A stretch of 35,247 nucleotides of DNA, taken from the NCBI GenBank assembly GCA_003166955.1, contig PMUI01000116.1, forward strand, positions 17,282 through 52,528, given 5' to 3'. Position 1 is the first letter of the stretch, and every line of letters starts with the position of its first letter. The DNA comes from Acidobacterium sp. (GTDB lineage Bacteria > Acidobacteriota > Terriglobia > Terriglobales > Acidobacteriaceae). The position numbers were made by a program, and so were the translations under genes. Of this stretch, positions 1-6,557 are shown piece by piece. The notes beneath the pieces are model-generated. The model searched no databases and was not told the origin of the DNA. It saw nothing but the letters and a program-made list of their open reading frames with translations.

Positions 1-189
1 AAGGAAATCCTGGCGCAGATGGGCTTGTCGCTGGGGATGCGGATCGACGAGCAGGGCAATGCGGTGCCGGGACCGACGAGCGTTCTGCCGGCCGCGCAGC
101 TTGCCGCCAGCTACAGCCGGTTCGACGACGACGAAGACGACGGACTGGATTCGGATTTGCCGATTCAGCCCGAGACAGAGAACTTCTAG
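1..189 (+). CDS. rpoA: DNA-directed RNA polymerase subunit alpha, 3' end only
   Basis: This is the last 62 codons of an open frame entering from the left edge and ending in TAG. The readable start contains LAQMGLSLGMRID, which resembles the end of the RNA polymerase alpha C-terminal domain. rplQ follows 87 bp downstream, as in the usual alpha operon, and this supports the call. Alpha dimerises to nucleate polymerase assembly, and its C-terminal domain contacts UP elements and activators. After the conserved end there is an acidic tail of about 25 residues with the run FDDDEDD, longer than in the Escherichia coli protein. The N-terminal domain lies outside the window, so completeness cannot be judged. 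The identity is secure from the motif and the neighbour. Confidence 0.93.
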   Translation, partial: KEILAQMGLSLGMRIDEQGNAVPGPTSVLPAAQLAASYSRFDDDEDDGLDSDLPIQPETENF

Positions 190-196
190 GAGCAGA

Positions 197-217
197 GTTT
201 AGGGGTTAGGGATTAGA
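197..217 (+). repeat. short 7-bp period array after rpoA
   Basis: Three heptads in register, GTTTAGG, GGTTAGG and GATTAGA, begin 8 bp after the rpoA stop. The rest of the 87-bp spacer to rplQ is irregular. On its own this array is too short to be convincing; it matters because similar 7-bp arrays follow other stop codons in the window. Confidence 0.45.
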
Positions 218-276
218 AAACCTGGCCCCTGAACCTGAACGCGGCAGAGTTCAGACATCAAGATAGAGAGACTACG

Positions 277-759
277 ATGCGTCATCGCAATGCGGGATAC
301 AAACTGGGACGGAACACGAGCCATCGCCGCGCGCTGCTGCGGAATCTGGTGACGTCCATTCTTCTGGAGGATCGGGTTCAGACCACGGTGGCGAAGGCGA
401 AAGCCGCTCGGCCGCACGTGGAGAAGCTGATCACGCTGGGCAAGAAGGGCGATCTTCATGCGCGGCGGCAGGCGCTTTCGTATTTGCAGACGAGCGAGGC
501 GGTCACGCGGCTGTTCGACACGGTTGCGCCGCGGTATGGCGATCGCAATGGCGGCTATCTGCGCATTATTCGCGCTGGATTCCAGCGCGGAGACGGCGCG
601 GAGAAGGTGTACATCGAGCTGGTGGACGCGGAGCAGGTGCTCGACGAGAAGCGCCAGAAGCGTGCCGAGGCTCGGACGAAGCGCCGCGAGGAATTGCAGA
701 AGGCCATGGCTGAGAAGGAACCTGCTGCCGGCGAAGGCGGGGCCGAGAAGGCGGAGTAA
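277..759 (+). CDS. rplQ: 50S ribosomal protein L17
   Basis: This is a complete 160-residue L17, a large-subunit protein near the peptide exit tunnel. It starts MRHRNAGYKLGRNTSHRRALLR, and continues with the family patterns LVTSILLEDRVQTT (about residues 24-37) and KAKAARPHVEKLITLGKKGD. The GYLRII segment follows near residue 93. The conserved core ends near residue 118. The remaining roughly 40 residues are a Lys/Arg/Glu/Ala-rich tail (EKRQKRAEARTKRREEL and onwards), longer than the roughly 120-residue proteobacterial form. The ATG at 277 matches the universal MRH start, with only a weak purine-rich GAGAGA upstream. It sits directly after rpoA as the last gene of the alpha operon, and a terminator follows at 925. 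Confidence 0.98.
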   Translation: MRHRNAGYKLGRNTSHRRALLRNLVTSILLEDRVQTTVAKAKAARPHVEKLITLGKKGDLHARRQALSYLQTSEAVTRLFDTVAPRYGDRNGGYLRIIRAGFQRGDGAEKVYIELVDAEQVLDEKRQKRAEARTKRREELQKAMAEKEPAAGEGGAEKAE

Positions 760-760
760 C

Positions 761-917
761 CGAGAAGCTGATAGCTAAGAAGCGGTCAGCTAAGGACCGG
801 TTAGCTGAGAAGCGGTTAGCTAAAGCCCGGTTAGCGGAATGAGAAAGCTGATCGCCAGGTAGCGGTCAGTCAAGAAGTGGTCAGCCACGGACCGGCTGGC
901 TAAAAAGCGACCAGGGA
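761..917 (+). repeat. degenerate 15-bp tandem repeat array with a higher-order duplication
   Basis: The array starts 1 bp after the rplQ stop. Units such as AGAAGCGGTCAGCTA (778), AGGACCGGTTAGCTG (793), AGAAGCGGTTAGCTA (808) and AAGCCCGGTTAGCGG (823) repeat in exact 15-bp register. A second set of four follows at 858, 873, 888 and 903. Each set is preceded by a related opener, GAGAAGCTGATAGC at 762 and GAGAAAGCTGATCGC at 841. The structure therefore looks like two blocks of about 77-80 bp. Each 15-mer divides into roughly 7+8 bp subunits built on AGCTAAG and GCGGTT. It lies upstream of the terminator at 925, so it should be transcribed with rplQ. No coding function was seen. Confidence 0.85.
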
Positions 918-924
918 AAATGAG

Positions 925-958
925 GGCGCATCCCGATTGGGGTGCGCCTTTTCTATTT
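925..958 (+). terminator. Rho-independent terminator of the rpoA-rplQ operon
   Basis: GGCGCATCCC (925-934) pairs with GGGGTGCGCC (939-948) around the loop GATT, giving a 10-bp stem with one T-G pair. TTTTCTATTT follows directly. The position after rplQ and its repeat array fits termination of the ribosomal operon. Confidence 0.85.
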
Positions 959-1038
959 GTGGCGGAGTCGCGGAGGAGATTGTTCACAGCGAAGAAATTG
1001 TTCACAGGTGGCGCGGCGGCTGGTAGGCTTGCCTGATT

Positions 1039-1821
1039 ATGCCCATGGAATCGGGAGCGGAGCGGCGGGGACTGCTGGGGCTCAAACTGCCGCGATCGGC
1101 GAAGAACGCCGAGGAGGAGGAGGCGCGCGCGATTCAGGCGCGGTTGCTGCCGGGCGAGATACCGCAGCTTGAGGGTTTCGAGATTGCGAGCGCATGGCGT
1201 CCGTCGACGCAGGTGAGCGGGGACTATTTCGACGTTTTTCAGCTCGACGGCGACAGGATGGCGCTGTGCATTGCCGATGTATCGGGCAAGGGGATGGCGG
1301 CAGTGACGCTGATGAGCGAGCTGCACGACGCGGTGCGGAAATTTGCTCCGGACGCGGGATCGCCGGCCCAGCTGTGCACGGAGGTGAACCAGGCGCTGTG
1401 CCGGCCGGGAGCGCAGACGCGCTACGTGACGATGTTCTATGGGGTGCTGGAACTGGGAGAGTTGCGACTGCGCTACGAAAGCGCGGGACATTGCCTGCCG
1501 CTGCTGGTGCGCGGCGACGGGAGCGTGGAGTTTCTGGCGAGCTTCAGCGGCGTGATCGGGATTTTTTCGCACTGGCTGTATCAGGATCAGGAAGTGCTGT
1601 TACGGTCCGGCGATTGTCTGCTGCTGGTGACCGATGGGCTACTGCAGGCGGAGAATCGGCGGCATGAGGAGTTCGGGTATCAGCGCATGATTGCGGCGGT
1701 GGAAAGCGGACGCGCGCTGGGGGTGGAAGGTTTGAGGGCGGAGATTCTGACGGCGGTGACGAAGTTCTGCGGGGGAAAGCTGCAGGATGATGCTTCTCTG
1801 ATTGTGGTGCGAGTGCAGTGA
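1039..1821 (+). CDS. SpoIIE/RsbU-type PP2C serine phosphatase
   Basis: This 260-residue protein is almost only a SpoIIE-type PP2C domain (about residues 30-260). Such phosphatases remove phosphate from Ser or Thr of STAS anti-sigma antagonists in partner-switching pathways. Visible motifs are QARLLPG (34-40), VSGDYFD (59-65, with D62 as a likely metal ligand), IADVSGKGMAA (78-88), SAGHCLPLL, LLLVTDGLLQAEN (194-206, D199) and DDASLIVV (250-257). No sensor domain (GAF, PAS, receiver or membrane segment) is present; only about 30 charged residues precede the domain. How it is controlled is therefore unclear. The start at 1039 has no clear Shine-Dalgarno sequence, and ATG 1045 is an alternative. 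A STAS protein at 5922 is a plausible substrate, though three minus-strand genes separate them. No anti-sigma kinase is in the window. Confidence 0.9.
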   Translation: MPMESGAERRGLLGLKLPRSAKNAEEEEARAIQARLLPGEIPQLEGFEIASAWRPSTQVSGDYFDVFQLDGDRMALCIADVSGKGMAAVTLMSELHDAVRKFAPDAGSPAQLCTEVNQALCRPGAQTRYVTMFYGVLELGELRLRYESAGHCLPLLVRGDGSVEFLASFSGVIGIFSHWLYQDQEVLLRSGDCLLLVTDGLLQAENRRHEEFGYQRMIAAVESGRALGVEGLRAEILTAVTKFCGGKLQDDASLIVVRVQ

Positions 1822-1832
1822 GCGGCGCGGTT

Positions 1833-2093
1833 CTACTGGGTCGCCGAGGATTGACGCGCTTCGAGTTTGGTGAGACGGCGGTCGATATCCAGCTTGTTGT
1901 CAACAGCCTGGATCTGCTTGCTGAGGGAGTCGAGCTTCACCTCGACGGAGGCGAACTTTACGTCCATCCCTTCGAACCTGACGTCCATGACCTTTTCGAT
2001 TGCGTCGAGGCGTGCCGAGATGGTACGCAGCTCGGGCGCCAGAAAATCCTGAATCGCCTTGCGGACGTCTTCTACCGCGCTCATAGATTCCAT
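1833..2093 (-). CDS. small coiled-coil protein, function unknown
   Basis: From ATG 2093 this gives 86 residues; an upstream ATG at 2144 would add MQMFRRFALTPKPAAAR, and ATG 2084 is a shorter option. The body is predicted alpha-helical. From about residue 12 it runs IQDFLAPELRTISARLDAIEKVMD, then a near-repetitive pattern of VRFEGMDVKFASVEVKLDSL. Hydrophobic residues spaced by 3-4 suggest a coiled coil, perhaps an oligomeriser. There is no signal peptide, membrane segment or catalytic motif. It ends 11 bp from the convergent phosphatase stop and lies downstream of the secreted-protein gene ending at 2174. I do not recognise a named family. The steady heptad pattern makes a real gene more likely than a shadow. 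Confidence 0.6.
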   Translation of the reverse strand: MESMSAVEDVRKAIQDFLAPELRTISARLDAIEKVMDVRFEGMDVKFASVEVKLDSLSKQIQAVDNKLDIDRRLTKLEARQSSATQ

Positions 2094-2173
2094 TCTCGCG
2101 GCGGCCGGTTTGGGCGTCAATGCAAATCGACGGAACATCTGCACCCATGGTACCGCGGGTTGCCGAGAGCGAT

Positions 2174-3910
2174 TCAGCGCGGCTGCACTTCCACGGCGGA
2201 CGATAGCGCGAGGGTCTTTTGCCCGGTGACCTGCACCTTGATGCCTCCGGCGAGATAGGGCGCGATGACTTCGGGGCGGGCCCAGTCCAGAGTCCAGCCA
2301 TTTTCGATGGCGACCAGCGTATAGATTCCGGGAACGACGCGATTCAGCGTGAAGCTGCCGTCGGTGTTGCTCTGATCGCGGCGGTAGAGATCGGGACCGG
2401 CGTTGCGGTTGTGCGGGACGAGGAGAATCATCGCGCCACCGCCGCCTTTGCCGTCACGATTGGCGAAGCCGGTGACGGTGGTCGATCCGGTGGCGAGGAT
2501 GGCTGCGATCATGACAGGCTCGGATGCCACCGTGATGCGATTACCCTGGGATTGCGCGCCGGAGACGGCGATCTGCGCGACGGCGAGTGCGGAGCCGGGA
2601 GCGCGTACCTCAAACTCATAGGAGCCCGGCGAGATGGAGTGCAGTTGAAATGTACCGTCGGCTTCGACGCGGATGGGGTTGACGGGAGGCCCACCATTCG
2701 CGGCCGTGAGCACAACGGTCACGCGATCCGGAAGCTTATCCCCGGAGAACATCGCCAGTTTCCCGGCGACGTCCACGCCGCCAGCGGAGGCCGCGGCGAA
2801 ATCGACGATCTGATCGCTGGTCAGATCCGCGCTGGCAGTGCGGTTGCCTTCCCCCTGCTGCCCAAACTGGCGGAGCATGTAGTGGCCGGGCGCTATGCCG
2901 CCCAGATTGGCGACGACCGAGCCGCTTTTGGCCGCCGTCGTGAACTGGGTGGCCTGCTGATATTCTTCGGTGCCAAAGACATCCTGGACCAGCTGCGGCA
3001 TGGGGATGCCGCGATTTTCTCCGGGTTGCTGCAGTCGAATCTGGATGTGGATGGAGGGAACGGCATGCAGGGTGAGATTGGCCTCCACGTGGTCGCCGGC
3101 ATTGACGGAGATGGCCGTGGCGGAGTCGGAGTCGATGGCGTTTTCGTAGAAGGTGGTGGAGTAGGCGACATCGACGGGCGAATGTGTCTGCTGATCCGCG
3201 GGAAGAATGTTGCCACTGTCATCGGTTTTGGGGCTGGGATGGAAGGCGTACCAGGGTGACGCCGCGACGGACACATAGTAGGTGCCGGGGCGGAGGCGGG
3301 CGAATTCATAGGCGCCAGTGTCGTCGGTGATGTCGTTGCCGGCGCCCAGGATTTTGCTTTCGCCGGTGCGTTGATCCTGCCGGAAGAGATGTACCTGAGC
3401 GCCGCCGATGGGCTCGCCTGCCTCGTCGGTGATGACGCCGCCGATGATCGCAGTGGGACGCAGCTCGAGCCGCAAGCCTGCTGTGTTGAGATTCGCGCCG
3501 GTGACGATGCCGGTGGAGAAGCTGTCGTGGTCCTGGTAGCCGCCGGCGATGTAGCCGCGGCGCGAGGCTTCAAGATGGTAGCGGCCTGCCTGCAGGTGAT
3601 CGAAGCGAAAACTGCCGTTCTCGGTAGTGACGGATTCGGCGATGGGCGCGCCGCGCTGTCCGGGGGTAGAGAGCGCAACTTCGGCGCGGTCGAGCGGCGT
3701 CCCGCTGGTTGCGCTGACAACGATTCCACTGATGCTGAAGGACGCAGGGCCGGAAAGGTGCGACTCCTGCTCCACAGTGTCGGAGGGTGGGGCTGTTTGA
3801 ACCTCGGGAGCGGGCGGAGGTGAAGGAGGGGGCGCGACGATTTGCGCTGCAAGGGCAAACGGGAGGCCGAGCAGCAAGGAAGCTGCGAGGGCGTGGAATC
3901 TCCGGGTCAT
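2174..3910 (-). CDS. secreted multi-domain carboxypeptidase-regulatory-like protein
   Basis: This 578-residue protein starts at ATG 3910, where MTRRFHALAASLLLGLPFALAA forms a clear Sec signal peptide. The frame stays open upstream to an ATG at 4063, but that extension crosses a palindromic repeat and hides the signal peptide, so it is rejected. A Pro-rich linker follows the signal. Next come beta-sandwich modules of the carboxypeptidase-regulatory/CnaB-like type: FSISGIVVSATSGTPLDRAEVAL...GSFRFDHLQAGRYHLEA (about 58-120) and IGGVITDEAGEPIGGAQVHLF...GAYEFARLRPGTYYVSV (about 155-220). Further copies end in GTFQLHSISPGSYEFEV and GSFTLNRVVPGIYTLVA. No catalytic domain was seen. Such proteins are expected outside the inner membrane, and a binding or structural role is only an inference. 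It is a domain-level relative of its neighbour at 4060, on the same strand. No good Shine-Dalgarno sequence precedes the start. Confidence 0.85.
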   Translation of the reverse strand: MTRRFHALAASLLLGLPFALAAQIVAPPPSPPPAPEVQTAPPSDTVEQESHLSGPASFSISGIVVSATSGTPLDRAEVALSTPGQRGAPIAESVTTENGSFRFDHLQAGRYHLEASRRGYIAGGYQDHDSFSTGIVTGANLNTAGLRLELRPTAIIGGVITDEAGEPIGGAQVHLFRQDQRTGESKILGAGNDITDDTGAYEFARLRPGTYYVSVAASPWYAFHPSPKTDDSGNILPADQQTHSPVDVAYSTTFYENAIDSDSATAISVNAGDHVEANLTLHAVPSIHIQIRLQQPGENRGIPMPQLVQDVFGTEEYQQATQFTTAAKSGSVVANLGGIAPGHYMLRQFGQQGEGNRTASADLTSDQIVDFAAASAGGVDVAGKLAMFSGDKLPDRVTVVLTAANGGPPVNPIRVEADGTFQLHSISPGSYEFEVRAPGSALAVAQIAVSGAQSQGNRITVASEPVMIAAILATGSTTVTGFANRDGKGGGGAMILLVPHNRNAGPDLYRRDQSNTDGSFTLNRVVPGIYTLVAIENGWTLDWARPEVIAPYLAGGIKVQVTGQKTLALSSAVEVQPR

Positions 3911-3969
3911 TCGGATCACTTGACAGCTTGCGGAGAAAGGTTTGCCGGAAGAAGAAAGACCTCCCGCGA

Positions 3970-4022
3970 CGGCTAAAGCCGAACTAATTTTGCGATTTCT
4001 ATGGCACAGCTGAAGCTGTGCC
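3970..4022. repeat. REP-like intergenic palindrome pair
   Basis: Two related palindromes lie between the two secreted-protein genes. CGGC-TAAA-GCCG occupies 3970-3981. GGCACAGC-TGAA-GCTGTGCC occupies 4003-4022. The second is followed by CCTTTCAAAAC and a short GTTTTT. Both have the form (G)GC-tRAA-GC(C), and the pairing is perfect. A copy in only one place cannot prove a repeat family; the REP-like label rests on the paired-palindrome design. It could also act as a weak terminator for the minus-strand gene ending at 4060, but no U-run follows on that strand. Confidence 0.55.
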
Positions 4023-4059
4023 CTTTCAAAACTGCCGAGTTTTTCCGCAAACTGGTGGG

Positions 4060-5766
4060 TCATTCTGTAGCCGCCGCTGTTACATGAATGACGTCGAGGT
4101 CGACGCTGGCGGTTCCGCCAGGGTCAACGGTGACGGTTTGGCCTTTTCCTGCCCACGCGGCGAGCCCTGGGGCGGAATGGAAGTCGATTTCCTGGGGCGC
4201 ATCGCATGCGACGACCCGGTAGGAGCCAGGCGCGAGATTGGGAATGAAGAACTGGTTATTGGACTGCAGCGATCCTTCGGGAAGATTAGCGGAGGTGGAG
4301 AATAGAGGGATGGCGTAGATCCAGACCTGGGGCCGCTCGCCTGAGGCCGGAGTGGGTCCGGAGGGCGCCGGATTTTCGGTGGCGAGTTGCCCCGTGATGG
4401 TGCCGGGATCATTGCGCAGCGTCACCTCGACGGGCAGCGGCGTGCTGCCGGGAACGACAACGAGAGGGTTGCTGCCGAGGTCGACACCGCCGCTGGTGAT
4501 GGAGCTGATGTAGTCGGGGGGAAAGCCAAAGGCCTGGACCCAGTAGCGGCCGGGCTTGTCGACGTTCAGCTCCCACTCGCTGCCGCCCGAACCGTCGGTC
4601 TGGTTCAGGCCCCCTGTCACGTTCCCGATCTCGTCGGCAGGAAGGAGGGCCAGGTTCATGCCGGGGCCGGAGGGCGGCGGTTGTGAGCTGTCGGCCGATG
4701 TGAGGAATTCGCGGCGAATGACGACGGGGATGTGCGGAACCGGAACGACGCTGACGGCGAAGCTGACAGGAGCGCCGTTGACCTGGAACGGGGTGCTGCC
4801 CCACTCCGCGTTGCGGCCATAGGCGTGGGATTCCATCGTCCAGGTGCCGTTGGGAACGGCAGCGCGGACGACGCCGTCGCGGCGATCCCAGTTCGCCGAT
4901 AAGCCGGTGGGGCGGCCGCCACTATCGAGAATCTGGAAATTCCCGGGGTTGTCGGCAGAGCTGTGGACGAGAGCGGTGACGGAGAAGAATTGCTGGCGCA
5001 CCAGGGCGATGTCGGCTTCGGCCTGCTGGCCCGCGCCGAGTGTGAGCGTGCTTGCCGCTGCAATGTCGGTGACGCCGGGATAGTACAGCGACGGATATCC
5101 CCAGATGGACAGGCGAGCATTGGCAGGCGTACTGGCAGGCAAACTGACAGACGAACCAGGGCGGTCGAGCGAGGCTTGGGTGGAGACCATGTAGGTGCCC
5201 GGTTGCAGGTTCGCGATGCGGAATGAGCCGTCGCTGCGGGAGCGGGCCTGGCCGGCAATCGACCAGTGGGGGCGGCCGTTCTGAAGCTGACGAACGAAGA
5301 CCTGGACCTGAATGCCGTCGGCAGGATCGGCGGTGGAGAGGGTGAGGTGGCCGACAATCATGGCCAGCGGGGCGATACGGATGGTGAGAGCGGGCATGTC
5401 CGGGCCCACCTGAACGCGGATCGGGGGCTGCGGGCGCGGCGGAATTCCGCCGCGCCCGATGCGCATCACCATGCCGCGTCCCATTCCTCCGAAGTCCTGA
5501 AAGCCGGGTTTGTTGACGGAGACGAAATACTGGCCCGCGGGAACGTTGTCGAAGGAAAATTCGCCGTCGCTGTTGGTGAGGATGGCCTGATCCTGGGCGA
5601 GCGCGACCAGGGCGCGGGCGATGGGCTGGCCAGTGATGGCGTTGACCACGGTGCCGCGGACACGGTAGCCAGTGGCGGCGGAGGCGTCCTGGGCAGTCGC
5701 CGGGAGCGCGGCGGCCAGCAATGCCAGCGGCAGTGAAGCGGTCAGCAGTGAGAACAGTCGGCGCAC
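4060..5766 (-). CDS. secreted carboxypeptidase-regulatory-like domain protein
   Basis: This 568-residue protein starts at a GTG at 5766, with AAGG a few bases upstream. The N-terminus MRRLFSLLTASLPLALLAAALPATAQ is a typical signal peptide. A first regulatory-like beta-sandwich follows at about residues 34-90 (YRVRGTVVNAITGQPIARALVAL, then GEFSFDNVPAGQYFVSV). Later modules carry GSFRIANLQPGTYMVST and a final NNQFFIPNLAPGSYRVVAC. A glycine/arginine-rich stretch near residues 95-115 links modules. No enzymatic motif was found. It shares design with the gene at 2174-3910. The two may be cotranscribed, but 149 bp with a palindromic repeat lie between them. The extracytoplasmic location is well supported; the ligand is unknown. 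Confidence 0.85.
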   Translation of the reverse strand: MRRLFSLLTASLPLALLAAALPATAQDASAATGYRVRGTVVNAITGQPIARALVALAQDQAILTNSDGEFSFDNVPAGQYFVSVNKPGFQDFGGMGRGMVMRIGRGGIPPRPQPPIRVQVGPDMPALTIRIAPLAMIVGHLTLSTADPADGIQVQVFVRQLQNGRPHWSIAGQARSRSDGSFRIANLQPGTYMVSTQASLDRPGSSVSLPASTPANARLSIWGYPSLYYPGVTDIAAASTLTLGAGQQAEADIALVRQQFFSVTALVHSSADNPGNFQILDSGGRPTGLSANWDRRDGVVRAAVPNGTWTMESHAYGRNAEWGSTPFQVNGAPVSFAVSVVPVPHIPVVIRREFLTSADSSQPPPSGPGMNLALLPADEIGNVTGGLNQTDGSGGSEWELNVDKPGRYWVQAFGFPPDYISSITSGGVDLGSNPLVVVPGSTPLPVEVTLRNDPGTITGQLATENPAPSGPTPASGERPQVWIYAIPLFSTSANLPEGSLQSNNQFFIPNLAPGSYRVVACDAPQEIDFHSAPGLAAWAGKGQTVTVDPGGTASVDLDVIHVTAAATE

Positions 5767-5885
5767 GAACCTTGCAGCTATTCTCCAGTCTCGCGGGGAA
5801 AAATCAAGGCTGGAGATATAGACGTAAGGCGGGAGGAGATTGTGCAGGGTGGGAGAGGAGCGTCGAGCAATTCATGGAATTGTAA

Positions 5886-5914
5886 CCGTCACGGTGCGCA
5901 TCAACCTTTATATT
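5886..5914 (+). promoter_or_regulatory. possible promoter of the STAS gene
   Basis: TATATT at 5909-5914 is a good -10 hexamer ending 7 bp before the ATG at 5922, so transcription would begin at or next to the start codon. The matching -35 position (CCGTCA, 5886-5891) is poor. A small palindrome ACCGT-C-ACGGT overlaps it and could bind a regulator. No Shine-Dalgarno sequence is visible, which fits a leaderless transcript. Confidence 0.35.
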
Positions 5915-5921
5915 TTCAGCT

Positions 5922-6266
5922 ATGTCCGCCGAACCGCTGACGCTCGAAAGCGTCGCTGGGCAGGCTCCGGGCTGCCGGATCCTGCGCCTGAATGGCCCGC
6001 TTACTCTTGGCAACCTGTTCGAGTTTCAAAGCACCCTGCGCGCCGATCCTCCGCAGGTCCTCATTTTGGATCTGACGGCGGTTCCGTACATGGATTCGGC
6101 CGGCATGGGGGCGATCATCAACTACTTCGTCTCGAGCCAGCGAGCCGGGCGGAAGCTGGTGGTGGCGGGCGTGAACGGGCGGGTGCTGGAGCTGTTCCGC
6201 ATGACGAAGGTGGAAGGTCTGCTGACGATGAAGGCAACCGTGGCCGAGGCCGAACAGGCCGTCTGA
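5922..6266 (+). CDS. STAS-domain anti-sigma factor antagonist
   Basis: This 114-residue protein is a single STAS domain of the SpoIIAA/RsbV type. The motif VLILDLTAVPYMDSAGMGAI (46-65) holds the usual phosphorylatable serine, S59, after D58. The C-terminal helix region reads NGRVLELFRMTKVEGLL. In partner switching the unphosphorylated form binds an anti-sigma kinase and frees the sigma factor; a PP2C phosphatase such as that at 1039 reactivates it. Neither the kinase nor the sigma factor is in the window, so the pathway partners are inferred. The gene is divergent from the secreted-protein gene at 5766. A 7-bp repeat, GTTACAG twice, begins at the base after its stop. Confidence 0.92.
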   Translation: MSAEPLTLESVAGQAPGCRILRLNGPLTLGNLFEFQSTLRADPPQVLILDLTAVPYMDSAGMGAIINYFVSSQRAGRKLVVAGVNGRVLELFRMTKVEGLLTMKATVAEAEQAV

Positions 6267-6557
6267 GTTACAGGTTACAGGGTGGTGCGGCGGTTCTCTT
6301 GAACCGTGCCTGTGTTTCGTTTCGATTCTCGCGAAAATCTGAGCGTGGTTACTGCGGATGCCCCAGGCGGGTGCTATCCCTTCGCACAGTGCACATTCAG
6401 AGTCGCACCAAATTTTGGGGATTGCCCCCCGCTGCGATCAGGGATACCATTCGGGGCGAACTTTAATTTCAGGAACTTCTTTGCACGTTCTCGGCCGGTT
6501 TCCGGTGGGAGCGCTGCAAATCTGTAGGCGTTTCTGTCCAAACTGCCGAGGTTGCCC
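6267..6557 (+). other. 291-bp intergenic region before the S53 protease
   Basis: It begins with GTTACAG repeated twice (6267-6280). A short hairpin follows, CGGTTC-TCTT-GAACCG (6291-6306), then a T-rich stretch TGTTTCGTTT, which may terminate the STAS transcript. The remaining 250 bp show no convincing open frame and no clear sigma-70 promoter. GAGG at 6548-6551 is the Shine-Dalgarno sequence that selects ATG 6558. Confidence 0.5.

Noticed and set aside
3911-4063. 51-residue N-terminal extension with an ATGA overlap to the upstream gene
   Set aside because: The overlap looks like coupling, but the extension spans a palindromic repeat and would bury the signal peptide at 3910.
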